A DNA stretch of 9,805 nt from the NCBI GenBank assembly GCA_902472795.1, contig CABROZ010000088.1, forward strand, positions 1 to 9,805. Reading direction: 5' to 3'. The notes beneath the pieces were generated by a model. That model was not told the DNA's origin and did no database searches. It saw only the letters and a program-made list of their open reading frames with translations. Shown one piece after another: positions 1 to 5,927 of this stretch; position 1 is the first letter of the stretch, and each line of letters starts with the position of its first letter. The position numbers were made by a program, and so were the translations under genes. The stretch comes from an uncultured Bacteroides sp. (lineage in GTDB: Bacteria; Bacteroidota; Bacteroidia; Bacteroidales; Bacteroidaceae).

Positions 1-5
1 AGACT

Positions 6-39
6 GGGGAAGGGAGGAGGAAAGAGGGGGAAAGAAGGA
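6..39. repeat. 34-nt uninterrupted polypurine tract
   Basis: Every base from 6 to 39 on the + strand is A or G, with G runs of 4, 3 and 5. The minus strand is therefore a pure pyrimidine run. It lies beyond the probable terminator of the leftward membrane-protein/divIC pair, so it is probably untranslated. No gene is visible in positions 1-149. Its function is unknown. Confidence 0.6.
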
Positions 40-73
40 CTCTTGGCAAACAAATGAAGACAACTTGACGGGG

Positions 74-113
74 AAAAGAGGATTGGGAAGAGAGAAACTC
101 TCCTCCAATCCTC
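74..113 (-). terminator. Probable Rho-independent terminator of the divIC/membrane-protein pair
   Basis: A 9-bp stem (78-86 with 105-113) encloses an internal loop and a second 5-bp stem (90-94 with 98-102) capped by an AAA loop. Read on the minus strand, the hairpin is followed by a short T run (77-74) and then C-rich sequence. It lies about 37 bp past the stop of the leftward membrane-protein gene. The T run is short, so efficiency is uncertain. Confidence 0.6.
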
Positions 114-149
114 AAAGACAAACCTTACTTGTACTTACAAAAGTAAAAA

Positions 150-491
150 TCAAGCCCCTTCTTTAGCCTCTTCCTGTGGAATGCGCACAGAAGTATAAAG
201 CTCAAGAATAGCCGCGATAGTCATACACACAATCCATTCATTCCCGTGCGTGAAAAACATGAATGCTCCGGTCAGAACCAACAGTATTGCACCAAAGATC
301 TGCTGACGGCGCAAGCGCTTGACATTAGGGCTTTTACTTTTGGACGGGGAATTGATTTGGGCAAGAGCTACCATCGCTGCTCCTATGGTATAGAGATAAG
401 GAGCAAGTTCCCAACCGGTAATATATACGGCAGCACCCGTCAGAGCCATAACAGCTCCTACGACAAAAAGGGCAGGAATCAGTTGTTTCAT
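150..491 (-). CDS. Small conserved membrane protein, function unknown
   Basis: The product is 113 residues and looks like an integral membrane protein. Four hydrophobic segments are visible at about residues 4-24, 29-46, 64-81 and 85-101. A strongly basic loop (about 47-63, rich in Lys, Arg and Ser) lies between the second and third, which by the positive-inside rule should be cytoplasmic, as should both ends. There is no signal peptide, catalytic motif or metal site. The start is ATG at 491-489 and overlaps the TAA of the upstream divIC-like gene by one base (TAATG), so translation is probably coupled. The coupling suggests an envelope or division-linked role, but this is inference from position only. 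I recognise it as the kind of small hypothetical protein found beside divIC in Bacteroides, without a known function. Confidence 0.85.
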   Translation of the reverse strand: MKQLIPALFVVGAVMALTGAAVYITGWELAPYLYTIGAAMVALAQINSPSKSKSPNVKRLRRQQIFGAILLVLTGAFMFFTHGNEWIVCMTIAAILELYTSVRIPQEEAKEGA

Positions 492-823
492 TATTCTATA
501 TCTTCTTCGAAAACATAAATATCTTCATTCGGCTTCTTCATCAAATACTTCTCGCGAGCAATACGTTCGATAGCTCCCGAATCAACAGCCAGTTCATTAA
601 GTCGTTTGGTATTCTCCTCGTATTCATTCCGATATTTTTCAATTTCATCACGCAACCGACTTTCCTCACGGGCATACCCCAAACGGCGCATCAGATTGTT
701 CTCATCGAGAAACCCCAGCACTACAGCAAAGATAACCAACGTCACCAGATATTTGTTGAAAAATCTATTCTTACGGATATAAGCCCAAAGCGAAGCAAGT
801 TTATCCATTTTATACTTAAGCAT
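491..823 (-). CDS. Septum formation initiator family protein (DivIC/FtsB-like)
   Basis: The product is 110 residues with the usual DivIC/FtsB plan. A short basic cytoplasmic N-terminus is followed by one membrane span (about 24-39), a charged periplasmic coiled coil (about 50-80, rich in Glu, Arg and Lys), and a conserved C-terminal block (about 83-106, containing AIERIAREKYLMKKPNEDIY). Proteins of this family form a complex with FtsL and FtsQ/DivIB that activates septal peptidoglycan synthesis at the divisome. The size is typical. The ATG at 823 is used here; a second ATG five codons in (808) is equally possible, since neither has a clear ribosome-binding site. It overlaps the next gene by one base. 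A minus-strand -7 box at 885-878 is the likely promoter. Family assignment is firm; calling it DivIC rather than FtsB is a naming choice. Confidence 0.92.
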   Translation of the reverse strand: MLKYKMDKLASLWAYIRKNRFFNKYLVTLVIFAVVLGFLDENNLMRRLGYAREESRLRDEIEKYRNEYEENTKRLNELAVDSGAIERIAREKYLMKKPNEDIYVFEEDIE

Positions 824-877
824 TAATAAAGATTACAACCGGCAGTTGCAGTTTCCCGCAACCAGTTTTTTCAGCTA

Positions 878-885
878 CAAAGATA
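878..885 (-). promoter_or_regulatory. Candidate -7 promoter element for divIC
   Basis: The minus strand reads TATCTTTG, a full match to the Bacteroides -7 consensus TAnnTTTG, about 55 bp before the divIC start. No TTTG lies at the preferred 19-bp distance. The nearest TTG (912-910) is 24 bp away, so the -33 element is weak or absent. Confidence 0.5.
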
Positions 886-1018
886 AAAGTAATCAGCGAG
901 AAACGACAGCAACCCGACAATAAAAAATTGCAAATTCCATAGCTACGCATAACAGCCATGCCCCACCGATACACAAAATTTGTCTGATAGAATACAGGGA
1001 TTTTCAGTTTGGAAGTGT

Positions 1019-1026
1019 TATCTTTG
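1019..1026 (+). promoter_or_regulatory. Candidate -7 promoter element for dnaX
   Basis: TATCTTTG matches TAnnTTTG and lies 68 bp upstream of the dnaX ATG. The position 19 bp upstream holds no TTTG; a TTTG at 1008-1011 is too close to serve as the -33 element. Start of transcription would be near 1033. The rest of the 824-1094 intergenic region contains nothing else I can call. Confidence 0.5.
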
Positions 1027-1060
1027 CAAAGTATGACCAAATTAGCCAGGTTTCACATGC

Positions 1061-1089
1061 AGAAAATCCGGCTCGTGACAAGAAAATCC
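1061..1089. repeat. 9-bp direct repeat in the dnaX leader
   Basis: AGAAAATCC occurs at 1061-1069 and again at 1081-1089, offset by 20 bp (about two helical turns). Both copies are in the predicted dnaX 5' untranslated leader, and the second ends six bases before the ATG. It could be a protein-binding site or chance. Confidence 0.3.
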
Positions 1090-1094
1090 CAAAT

Positions 1095-2936
1095 ATGGAA
1101 AATTATATCGTATCGGCCCGTAAATACCGCCCATCAACTTTCGAATCGGTAGTAGGACAACGAGCTTTGACCACAACCCTAAAAAACGCCATTGCTACCG
1201 GCAAACTGGCACATGCCTACCTCTTCTGCGGACCACGAGGCGTAGGTAAAACAACTTGCGCCCGTATCTTTGCCAAGACCATCAACTGCATGCATCCCAC
1301 CCCTGATGGCGAGGCTTGCAACGAGTGCGAATCGTGTACAGCCTTCAACGAACAACGTTCGTATAACATCCACGAACTGGATGCCGCCTCGAACAACTCC
1401 GTTGACGACATTCGACAACTGGTAGAGCAAGTGCGCATCCCGCCCCAGATAGGTAAATACAAAGTTTACATCATCGATGAGGTACATATGCTCTCGGCAT
1501 CAGCCTTCAATGCGTTTCTGAAAACACTGGAAGAGCCGCCCCGCCATGCCATTTTCATTCTTGCCACGACCGAAAAGCATAAAATCCTGCCTACCATCCT
1601 TTCGCGCTGCCAGATATACGATTTTAACCGCATCAGTGTAGAAGATACTGTAGCCCACTTGGCATACGTAGCATCGAAAGAAGGAATCACCGCCGAACCC
1701 GAGGCCCTGAACGTAATCGCTCTGAAAGCCGACGGCGGCATGCGAGATGCCCTATCCATCTTCGACCAGGTAGTCAGCTTCACGGGAGGACACATCACTT
1801 ACCAAAGTGCCATCGAGAATCTGAACGTACTGGATTATGAATACTACTTCAAGTTGACTGACCAACTTCTTGAAAACAGAATAAGCGACGCTTTGCTGTT
1901 GCTGAACGAAGTACTGAACAAGGGATTCGACGGCAGTCATTTTATCACCGGCCTGGCTTCTCACTTCAGAGACTTATTAGTGAGCAAAGATCCCGCTACT
2001 ACCTCGCTGCTCGAAGTGGGTGCCAGCATCCGCGACCGCTATCAGGCCCAGGCACAGAAATGTCCCATCCCCTTTCTGTACAAAGCCATGAAACTCTGCA
2101 ATGATTGCGACCTGAATTACCGGATGAGTAAAAACAAACGACTATTGGTTGAACTGACACTGATTCAAGTAGGACAACTTACCGCCGGGGAGGACGATGC
2201 CAGTGGTGGGCGTAGCCCTAAACAGACCATAAAACCCGTATTCAATCAGCCTGTCACTGCCCAGCAGCCACAGGCCGCACCTGCCATGCCCCAACAACAG
2301 CAGACTCCCCCCGCATCTCAACAAACGTCGGCTAAGCCAGCACCACAAGCGACGGCTAATCCCAATCGTACGCAATCGGAAGCAGCGGTACATGCCACTC
2401 CGACCGCCGTATTGCTTGCACAAGGCAAGGAAGAAAAAAAGATTCCGGTAGCACAAATGTCGAAATTAGGAATTTCGATCCGACATCCACGCCAGGAAGA
2501 AAAAAAAGATCCGACACCCACTGCCACTCCTCAAACGACTTCCACACCTGTAAGTCAGCCTGAGGAAGACTACATCTTCAACGAACGAGACATCAATTAC
2601 TATTGGCAAGAATATGCCGGACGAATGCCCAAAGAACAGGTTGCCATCGCCAAACGGATGCAAAACATGCACCTTACCCTGCTAAACGATACGACCTTCG
2701 AAGTCGTTGTCGATAATGATATCGTTGCAAAAGAATTTACTGCCATGATTCCCGACATCCAGGAATATCTGCGCAACCGACTAAAGAACAAAAAGGTAAC
2801 TATGACCGTACGTACCAGTGCTGCCACCGAGAAAGTACGTGCTTACGGACGCGTCGAGAGATTCCAGATGATGGCTCAGAAAAATCAGGCCCTGCTCCAA
2901 CTGAAAGACGAGTTCGGCTTGGAATTATATTCATAA
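1095..2936 (+). CDS. dnaX: DNA polymerase III subunit gamma/tau
   Basis: This is the clamp-loader ATPase, which opens and loads the sliding beta clamp and, through its tau tail, ties the loader to polymerase and helicase. At 613 residues it is tau-length. Visible motifs: Walker A GPRGVGKTT (46-54); a zinc module with Cys65, Cys75, Cys78 and Cys81; Walker B IIDEVH (126-131); sensor 1 LATTE (156-160); the SRC motif with its arginine finger (170-172); and sensor 2 GGMRDA (214-219). Helical collar domain III runs to about 365. A low-complexity Pro/Gln/Thr/Ala linker (about 370-490) leads to a folded C-terminal tau domain (about 492-613). Two poly-A runs in the linker form in-frame slippery sites that could yield a shorter gamma form (separate entry). 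The start is ATG 1095, the only one consistent with the conserved N-terminus (SARKYRPSTF). Transcribed alone; divergent from divIC. Confidence 0.98.
   Translation: MENYIVSARKYRPSTFESVVGQRALTTTLKNAIATGKLAHAYLFCGPRGVGKTTCARIFAKTINCMHPTPDGEACNECESCTAFNEQRSYNIHELDAASNNSVDDIRQLVEQVRIPPQIGKYKVYIIDEVHMLSASAFNAFLKTLEEPPRHAIFILATTEKHKILPTILSRCQIYDFNRISVEDTVAHLAYVASKEGITAEPEALNVIALKADGGMRDALSIFDQVVSFTGGHITYQSAIENLNVLDYEYYFKLTDQLLENRISDALLLLNEVLNKGFDGSHFITGLASHFRDLLVSKDPATTSLLEVGASIRDRYQAQAQKCPIPFLYKAMKLCNDCDLNYRMSKNKRLLVELTLIQVGQLTAGEDDASGGRSPKQTIKPVFNQPVTAQQPQAAPAMPQQQQTPPASQQTSAKPAPQATANPNRTQSEAAVHATPTAVLLAQGKEEKKIPVAQMSKLGISIRHPRQEEKKDPTPTATPQTTSTPVSQPEEDYIFNERDINYYWQEYAGRMPKEQVAIAKRMQNMHLTLLNDTTFEVVVDNDIVAKEFTAMIPDIQEYLRNRLKNKKVTMTVRTSAATEKVRAYGRVERFQMMAQKNQALLQLKDEFGLELYS
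2434..2563 (+). promoter_or_regulatory. dnaX: Candidate programmed -1 frameshift region in dnaX (gamma form)
   Basis: In the dnaX reading frame, 2435-2441 reads A AAA AAG, the same heptamer used by E. coli dnaX. A second site at 2501-2507 reads A AAA AAA within an 8-A run. Between them lies a perfect 8-bp hairpin with a 3-nt loop (2460-2467 with 2471-2478). A -1 shift at either site ends at TGA 2561-2563. A shift at the first site gives 449 + 40 = 489 residues, retaining domains I-III and losing the tau domain. The hairpin is 18 nt from the first heptamer, further than the 5-9 nt typical of stimulatory stems. Transcriptional slippage on the A-runs would be an alternative mechanism. No product has been shown; this is prediction. 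Confidence 0.5.
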
Positions 2937-2947
2937 AAAGGACACCA

Positions 2948-3011
2948 TTTTTCCCAACTGAGAAAAAATATTTTCCCAACTGGAGAAATACTTTCCCCTA
3001 ACTAAGGAAAA
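2948..3011. repeat. Three tandem degenerate quasi-palindromes after dnaX
   Basis: Copies lie at 2948-2970, 2971-2990 and 2992-3011. The first two share an identical 12-mer, TTTTCCCAACTG (2949-2960 and 2971-2982), at a 22-bp period; the third is diverged. Each copy has a T/C-rich left arm, an AACT centre and an A/G-rich right arm and can form a short stem, for example 2948-2953 with 2962-2967. The array starts 11 bp after the dnaX stop. It may act in transcription termination or mRNA 3'-end protection, but there is no clean GC stem with T-tract. The remainder of the 2937-3209 gap shows only the ferredoxin promoter region and a short direct repeat (ATAATCAA at 3033-3040 and 3044-3051). Confidence 0.6.
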
Positions 3012-3159
3012 GACGCGACTATTCCTCGAGAAATAATCAACTGATAATCAATATCGGTTTCTTATGTCATCACTTCTTGAATTCAGGGAAAGCTATTTAG
3101 ACAGCATACAAATTATAGTTTTTTAAACGAGGTTGATAGCAAGTAATAAAGAAAACCAT

Positions 3160-3167
3160 TATTTTTG
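3160..3167 (+). promoter_or_regulatory. Candidate -7 promoter element for the ferredoxin gene
   Basis: TATTTTTG fits TAnnTTTG and lies 42 bp before the ferredoxin ATG. The nearest upstream TTG (3133-3135) is 24 bp away, longer than the preferred 19-21 bp, so the -33 element is uncertain. Transcription would start near 3174. Confidence 0.5.
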
Positions 3168-3209
3168 TCGCCGTAATTAGTACTAATAATAATTTAAAAT
3201 CTAACGAAA

Positions 3210-3380
3210 ATGGCTTACGTAATTAGTGACGATTGTATTGCTTGCGGAACTTGCATCGACGAGTGTCCGGTAGGCGCTATCTCTGAAGGTGATAAGTATT
3301 CTATCGACCCTGAAGCTTGTACAGAATGTGGTACTTGCGCAGATGGTTGTCCTTCTGAAGCAATTCACCCGGGAGCATAA
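3210..3380 (+). CDS. 4Fe-4S binding ferredoxin, 2x[4Fe-4S] (clostridial type)
   Basis: This 56-residue protein is a complete bacterial two-cluster ferredoxin. Two CxxCxxCxxxCP motifs are present: Cys9, Cys12, Cys15 and Cys19, followed by Pro20; and Cys37, Cys40, Cys43 and Cys47, followed by Pro48. As in classic clostridial ferredoxins, each cluster takes three cysteines from one motif and the fourth from the other. It is a small acidic soluble electron carrier that in anaerobes typically works with pyruvate:ferredoxin oxidoreductase and related enzymes; the actual partner is not shown here. Length is typical of the family. The ATG at 3210 immediately precedes the conserved AYVISDDC opening and follows an AT-rich leader. 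It sits alone between its own promoter and a strong terminator, so it is probably a short, abundant monocistronic transcript. Confidence 0.96.
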   Translation: MAYVISDDCIACGTCIDECPVGAISEGDKYSIDPEACTECGTCADGCPSEAIHPGA

Positions 3381-3395
3381 TACAATCTAATTCAG

Positions 3396-3437
3396 AAAAA
3401 AATAAAGGGATATGCCATCATGGTATATCCCTTTTTT
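3396..3437. terminator. Strong bidirectional Rho-independent terminator
   Basis: A 14-bp stem (3404-3417 with 3421-3434, one G-U pair) has a 3-nt loop. On the + strand it ends in six T (3432-3437), terminating the ferredoxin transcript 24 bp after its stop codon. On the minus strand it is followed by T-rich sequence (complement of the seven A at 3396-3402), so it also suits the convergent MBL-fold gene ending at 3469. Confidence 0.93.
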
Positions 3438-3468
3438 CATACCTGTTACGCCCTTGCATCTATCTTAT

Positions 3469-4311
3469 TCAGCGCGTAGGTTGATGCATACCGGCCATAA
3501 GCAATCCATTCTGACGGGCATAATCCAAATAGTACTTACGGCTCTTGACAGCCTTTTCCGGATCCATATCATAAGAAGCACAGAAGTCCGGCCGTACCAG
3601 CTGAAGGGCTGCACCATGCATCAAGTCACCCACGACAAGAAAACCTCCTGCCTGATAAGCCGTATGCCCGGGTGTATGTCCTTCGGCATTCAGAGCCACA
3701 ACCCCTGCAGGCAATGTGTCACCGTATTCGAATAAGTGCAACCGATCTTTATATGCCGTCATCGTGGCAACGACTTGCGCTTTCTGTTCGTCGGGCATCT
3801 GCATCCAGCCGTCGTACTCCTGGCGTGCGGCATATACCTCAGCCCGTGGGAATACTGCGCTATCACCCTTCATCATGCCTCCGATGTGGTCACCATGAAA
3901 ATGAGTCAAATAAAGATAATCAATATCCGCCGGTGATACGCCAACAGCCTTCAGCCCATCAAGCAAACGACTGTCGGGAGCCCCCATACCGGTATCAAAC
4001 AGAATACGTTTCCCATCAGCCTCGAGCAGGAAAGTACTGATCGATGAAGGTATTCCATCGGCTATCCCCAAACTGTCAATCAACTGCTGCGGAACATTGC
4101 CAAACAGACTCAAGGGCATCAGACGTTCTTTGGCGTTGTCGCGTATCCACGTCAGCTTCACTCCGCCTCGTTCCATTGTCGTACTGTCCGCACAAGCAAA
4201 CAACGCCTGTTCTTCACTCTCTGCAGAAGCCTTCTTCTGCGCATTGCTGCAACTGCTTCCTATCAAGGAAACCGCCAGCACACCAGCCAATAAAAACATG
4301 TTCTTTTTCAT
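3469..4311 (-). CDS. MBL-fold metallo-hydrolase, predicted lipoprotein
   Basis: The product is 280 residues from the ATG at 4311. This start puts a signal peptide first: basic MKKN, a hydrophobic stretch to about residue 20, and Cys21 (LIGSSC) as likely lipidation site. An in-frame ATG at 4350 would add 13 residues before the signal and is less likely. The metallo-beta-lactamase core is clear: LFDTG (104-108), HFHGDH with His137, His139, Asp141 and His142, then GHTPGH with His216, Asp229 in VVGDL, and a final His276 in AGMH. These ligands indicate a two-metal hydrolase, but the substrate is unknown, and similarity to beta-lactamases does not imply antibiotic resistance. No acidic surface-export signal follows Cys21, so a periplasm-facing anchor is more likely. 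The protein stops four residues after His276; related proteins often continue from this point, so it may be shortened at the C-terminus. Confidence 0.92.
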   Translation of the reverse strand: MKKNMFLLAGVLAVSLIGSSCSNAQKKASAESEEQALFACADSTTMERGGVKLTWIRDNAKERLMPLSLFGNVPQQLIDSLGIADGIPSSISTFLLEADGKRILFDTGMGAPDSRLLDGLKAVGVSPADIDYLYLTHFHGDHIGGMMKGDSAVFPRAEVYAARQEYDGWMQMPDEQKAQVVATMTAYKDRLHLFEYGDTLPAGVVALNAEGHTPGHTAYQAGGFLVVGDLMHGAALQLVRPDFCASYDMDPEKAVKSRKYYLDYARQNGLLMAGMHQPTR

Positions 4312-4429
4312 ACTCTCTATTATTTTAGTCAATCCATTGTACTTTCCCATTCAAGCTCTGACAGCAATGCTATCGAAATCAAAAGAAAGAATTCGATTCG
4401 ATTCCATCAGATAGAATCATCCTTGGGAA

Positions 4430-4437
4430 CAAAGATA
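4430..4437 (-). promoter_or_regulatory. Candidate -7 promoter element for the MBL-fold gene
   Basis: The minus strand reads TATCTTTG, a full match to TAnnTTTG. Predicted transcription start is near 4426, leaving a leader of about 115 nt before ATG 4311. No TTTG is present 19 bp upstream. The leader includes a small GATTC/GAATC inverted repeat (4400-4404 with 4414-4418) of unclear meaning. Confidence 0.45.
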
Positions 4438-4569
4438 AAAGAAAATCTTCGAAATATTGTCCTTACAACCTGTAAAGAAGCCTTTTAAATAAGCCTGATA
4501 CCGACTGTTCCGACATGTCTGCCGTACTTCAACAACCTGTTGCAGCTGTACAAAGACCACAGCAACAGG

Positions 4570-4621
4570 AAAGAAAAATCCTCCTGCCGTCCCCTGAGAA
4601 AGGAATCCGACAAGAGGATTT
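4570..4621 (-). terminator. Probable terminator after the aspartate aminotransferase gene
   Basis: An 8-bp perfect outer stem (4576-4583 with 4614-4621) encloses a 30-nt region with weak internal pairing. Read on the minus strand, the stem leads into TTTTTCTTT (4578-4570). It lies about 30 bp after the stop at 4652. The rest of the 4312-4651 gap holds only the MBL gene's leader and promoter. Confidence 0.55.
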
Positions 4622-4651
4622 ATATCATAAAAATGTATATGACTACACTGA

Positions 4652-5845
4652 TTACTTCAGTGCTGACAGTGCCTCCTTGATACGGCGAATAGCCTCAACA
4701 ATGTTCTCGTCGCTGGTGGCATAGCTCATGCGGATGCAATCGGGCGCACCGAAGGAAGTTCCGCCTACGCAAGCCACGTGACCTACTTCGAGCAGATACA
4801 TAGCCAGATCGTCGGAAGTATTGATCTTGCGGTCACCGGCCGACTTGCCGAAGTATGAGCTGCACTTGGGGAAGAGGTAGAAAGCGCCTTCAGGCACATT
4901 GACCTCGAAGCCAGGCACTTCCTTTGCCAGCTTCACGATGAGGTCGCGACGACGCTGGAAAGCCTGACGCATTTCCTCAACAGGAACCTGCGTACCTGTA
5001 TAAGCGGCTTCGGCTGCTTTTTGCGATACGGAGCAAGGACCAGACGTATATTGTCCCTGCAACTTGTTCACACCTTTCACAATCCATTCGGGACCGGCAA
5101 TGAAACCAATGCGCCAGCCAGTCATGGCGTATGCTTTCGACACACCATTGACGATGACCGTGCGGTCTTTCATCGACGGAATCTGGGCAATGCTGTGGTG
5201 ACGACCGATGTAATTGATATGCTCATAAATTTCATCGGCAATGACATATACCTGCGGATGCTTTTCGAGCACGACAGCCAGTCCGGCCAATTCTTCAGCA
5301 CTGTAAACAGAACCCGTCGGATTGGACGGAGAGCAAAGTATCAGTGCCTTGGTCTTCGGCGTAATGGCAGCCTCCAACTGGGCAGGTGTCATCTTGAAGT
5401 CCTGTTCGATGCCAGCCAGCACTGTTACGGGCTTTCCTTCGGCCAGTTTCACCATCTCCGGATAGCTGACCCAGTAAGGAGCAGGCACGATGACTTCATC
5501 GCCCGGATTGACAAGTGTCAGGATGGTGTTGCAAACCGACTGCTTGGCACCATTGGCACACGAAATCTGGGCAGCTGTATAGTCCAGACCGTTTTCGTTT
5601 TTCAGTTTGGCCACGATGGCATTGCGCAAGGCCGGGTAACCAGCTACGGGAGAATAACGGGAGTAATTCTCGTCGATAGCCTTTTTAGCAGCCTCTTTAA
5701 TGTGGTCGGGAGTATTGAAGTCAGGTTCACCGACACTCAGGTTAATCACATCCACGCCTTGCGCCTTCAGCTCGGCACTCTTCTGAGACATGGCCAATGT
5801 CGCCGACGGCGACAGACTGTTCAAACGGTCAGATAATTGATTCAT
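4652..5845 (-). CDS. Pyridoxal-phosphate aminotransferase, class I (aspartate aminotransferase Ib type)
   Basis: The product is 397 residues, normal for type-Ib aspartate aminotransferases. It should transfer the amino group between aspartate and 2-oxoglutarate, in the cytoplasm, using PLP. Hallmarks: the N-terminal LSVGEPDFNTP (36-46); aromatic stacking region APYW with Trp125; SNPTGS with Asn175; ADEIY with Asp204 and Tyr207 (cofactor ring contacts); the Schiff-base lysine in GVSKAYAMTGWR, Lys237; and IRMSYA with Arg372, which binds the substrate carboxylate. These families overlap in specificity (aspartate, prephenate, aromatic amino acids), so the exact substrate is not proven. The start is ATG 5845, just before the conserved RLNSLSPSAT opening. 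It follows ribBA by 82 bp in the same direction, with a hairpin between them, so it may have its own promoter as well as read-through. Confidence 0.94.
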   Translation of the reverse strand: MNQLSDRLNSLSPSATLAMSQKSAELKAQGVDVINLSVGEPDFNTPDHIKEAAKKAIDENYSRYSPVAGYPALRNAIVAKLKNENGLDYTAAQISCANGAKQSVCNTILTLVNPGDEVIVPAPYWVSYPEMVKLAEGKPVTVLAGIEQDFKMTPAQLEAAITPKTKALILCSPSNPTGSVYSAEELAGLAVVLEKHPQVYVIADEIYEHINYIGRHHSIAQIPSMKDRTVIVNGVSKAYAMTGWRIGFIAGPEWIVKGVNKLQGQYTSGPCSVSQKAAEAAYTGTQVPVEEMRQAFQRRRDLIVKLAKEVPGFEVNVPEGAFYLFPKCSSYFGKSAGDRKINTSDDLAMYLLEVGHVACVGGTSFGAPDCIRMSYATSDENIVEAIRRIKEALSALK

Positions 5846-5883
5846 CTTATTTCTATATTTAGAAGGTTGTTATATTCCGGTTG

Positions 5884-5890
5884 CAAAATA
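5884..5890 (-). promoter_or_regulatory. Weak candidate promoter element before the aminotransferase gene
   Basis: The minus strand reads TATTTTG, one base short of TAnnTTTG, about 39 bp before the aminotransferase ATG. A TTTG lies 25 bp further upstream, which is too far. It would permit separate expression from ribBA, but the match is poor. Confidence 0.25.
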
Positions 5891-5896
5891 ACAGAT

Positions 5897-5915
5897 TTTT
5901 CCCGACACGGGAAAA
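5897..5915. other. Perfect 8-bp inverted repeat between ribBA and the aminotransferase gene
   Basis: TTTTCCCG (5897-5904) and CGGGAAAA (5908-5915) are perfect complements around a 3-nt loop. The hairpin begins 12 bp after the ribBA stop and ends 51 bp before the aminotransferase start. On the minus strand the right arm is A-rich and no T-tract follows, so it is not a clean intrinsic terminator. It could be an attenuator, an mRNA-processing or 3'-end-stabilising hairpin, or an operator. Confidence 0.6.
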
Positions 5916-5927
5916 CAAAAGGTCAAA

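Noticed and set aside
816..1040. A 74-codon leftward frame upstream of divIC
   Set aside because: It overlaps the divIC start and its promoter, has a Cys-rich unconvincing translation, and spans the intergenic region of two divergent genes.
2356..2547. Antisense frames opposite the dnaX linker
   Set aside because: They arise from the low-complexity Pro/Gln/Ala coding sequence; the sense frame is continuous and ends in a normal tau domain.
3033..3051. Direct repeat ATAATCAA as a possible attachment site
   Set aside because: The two 8-mers are only 11 bp apart, AT-rich, and no integrase or mobile gene is nearby.
4515..4724. A 69-codon rightward frame beside the aminotransferase 3' end
   Set aside because: It runs through the probable terminator hairpin into the antisense of the aminotransferase gene and has no promoter or recognisable sequence.
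5021..5836. A 271-codon open frame on the + strand opposite the aminotransferase gene
   Set aside because: It is antisense to a fully convincing PLP aminotransferase, and its product is His/Arg/Gln-rich without a family match.
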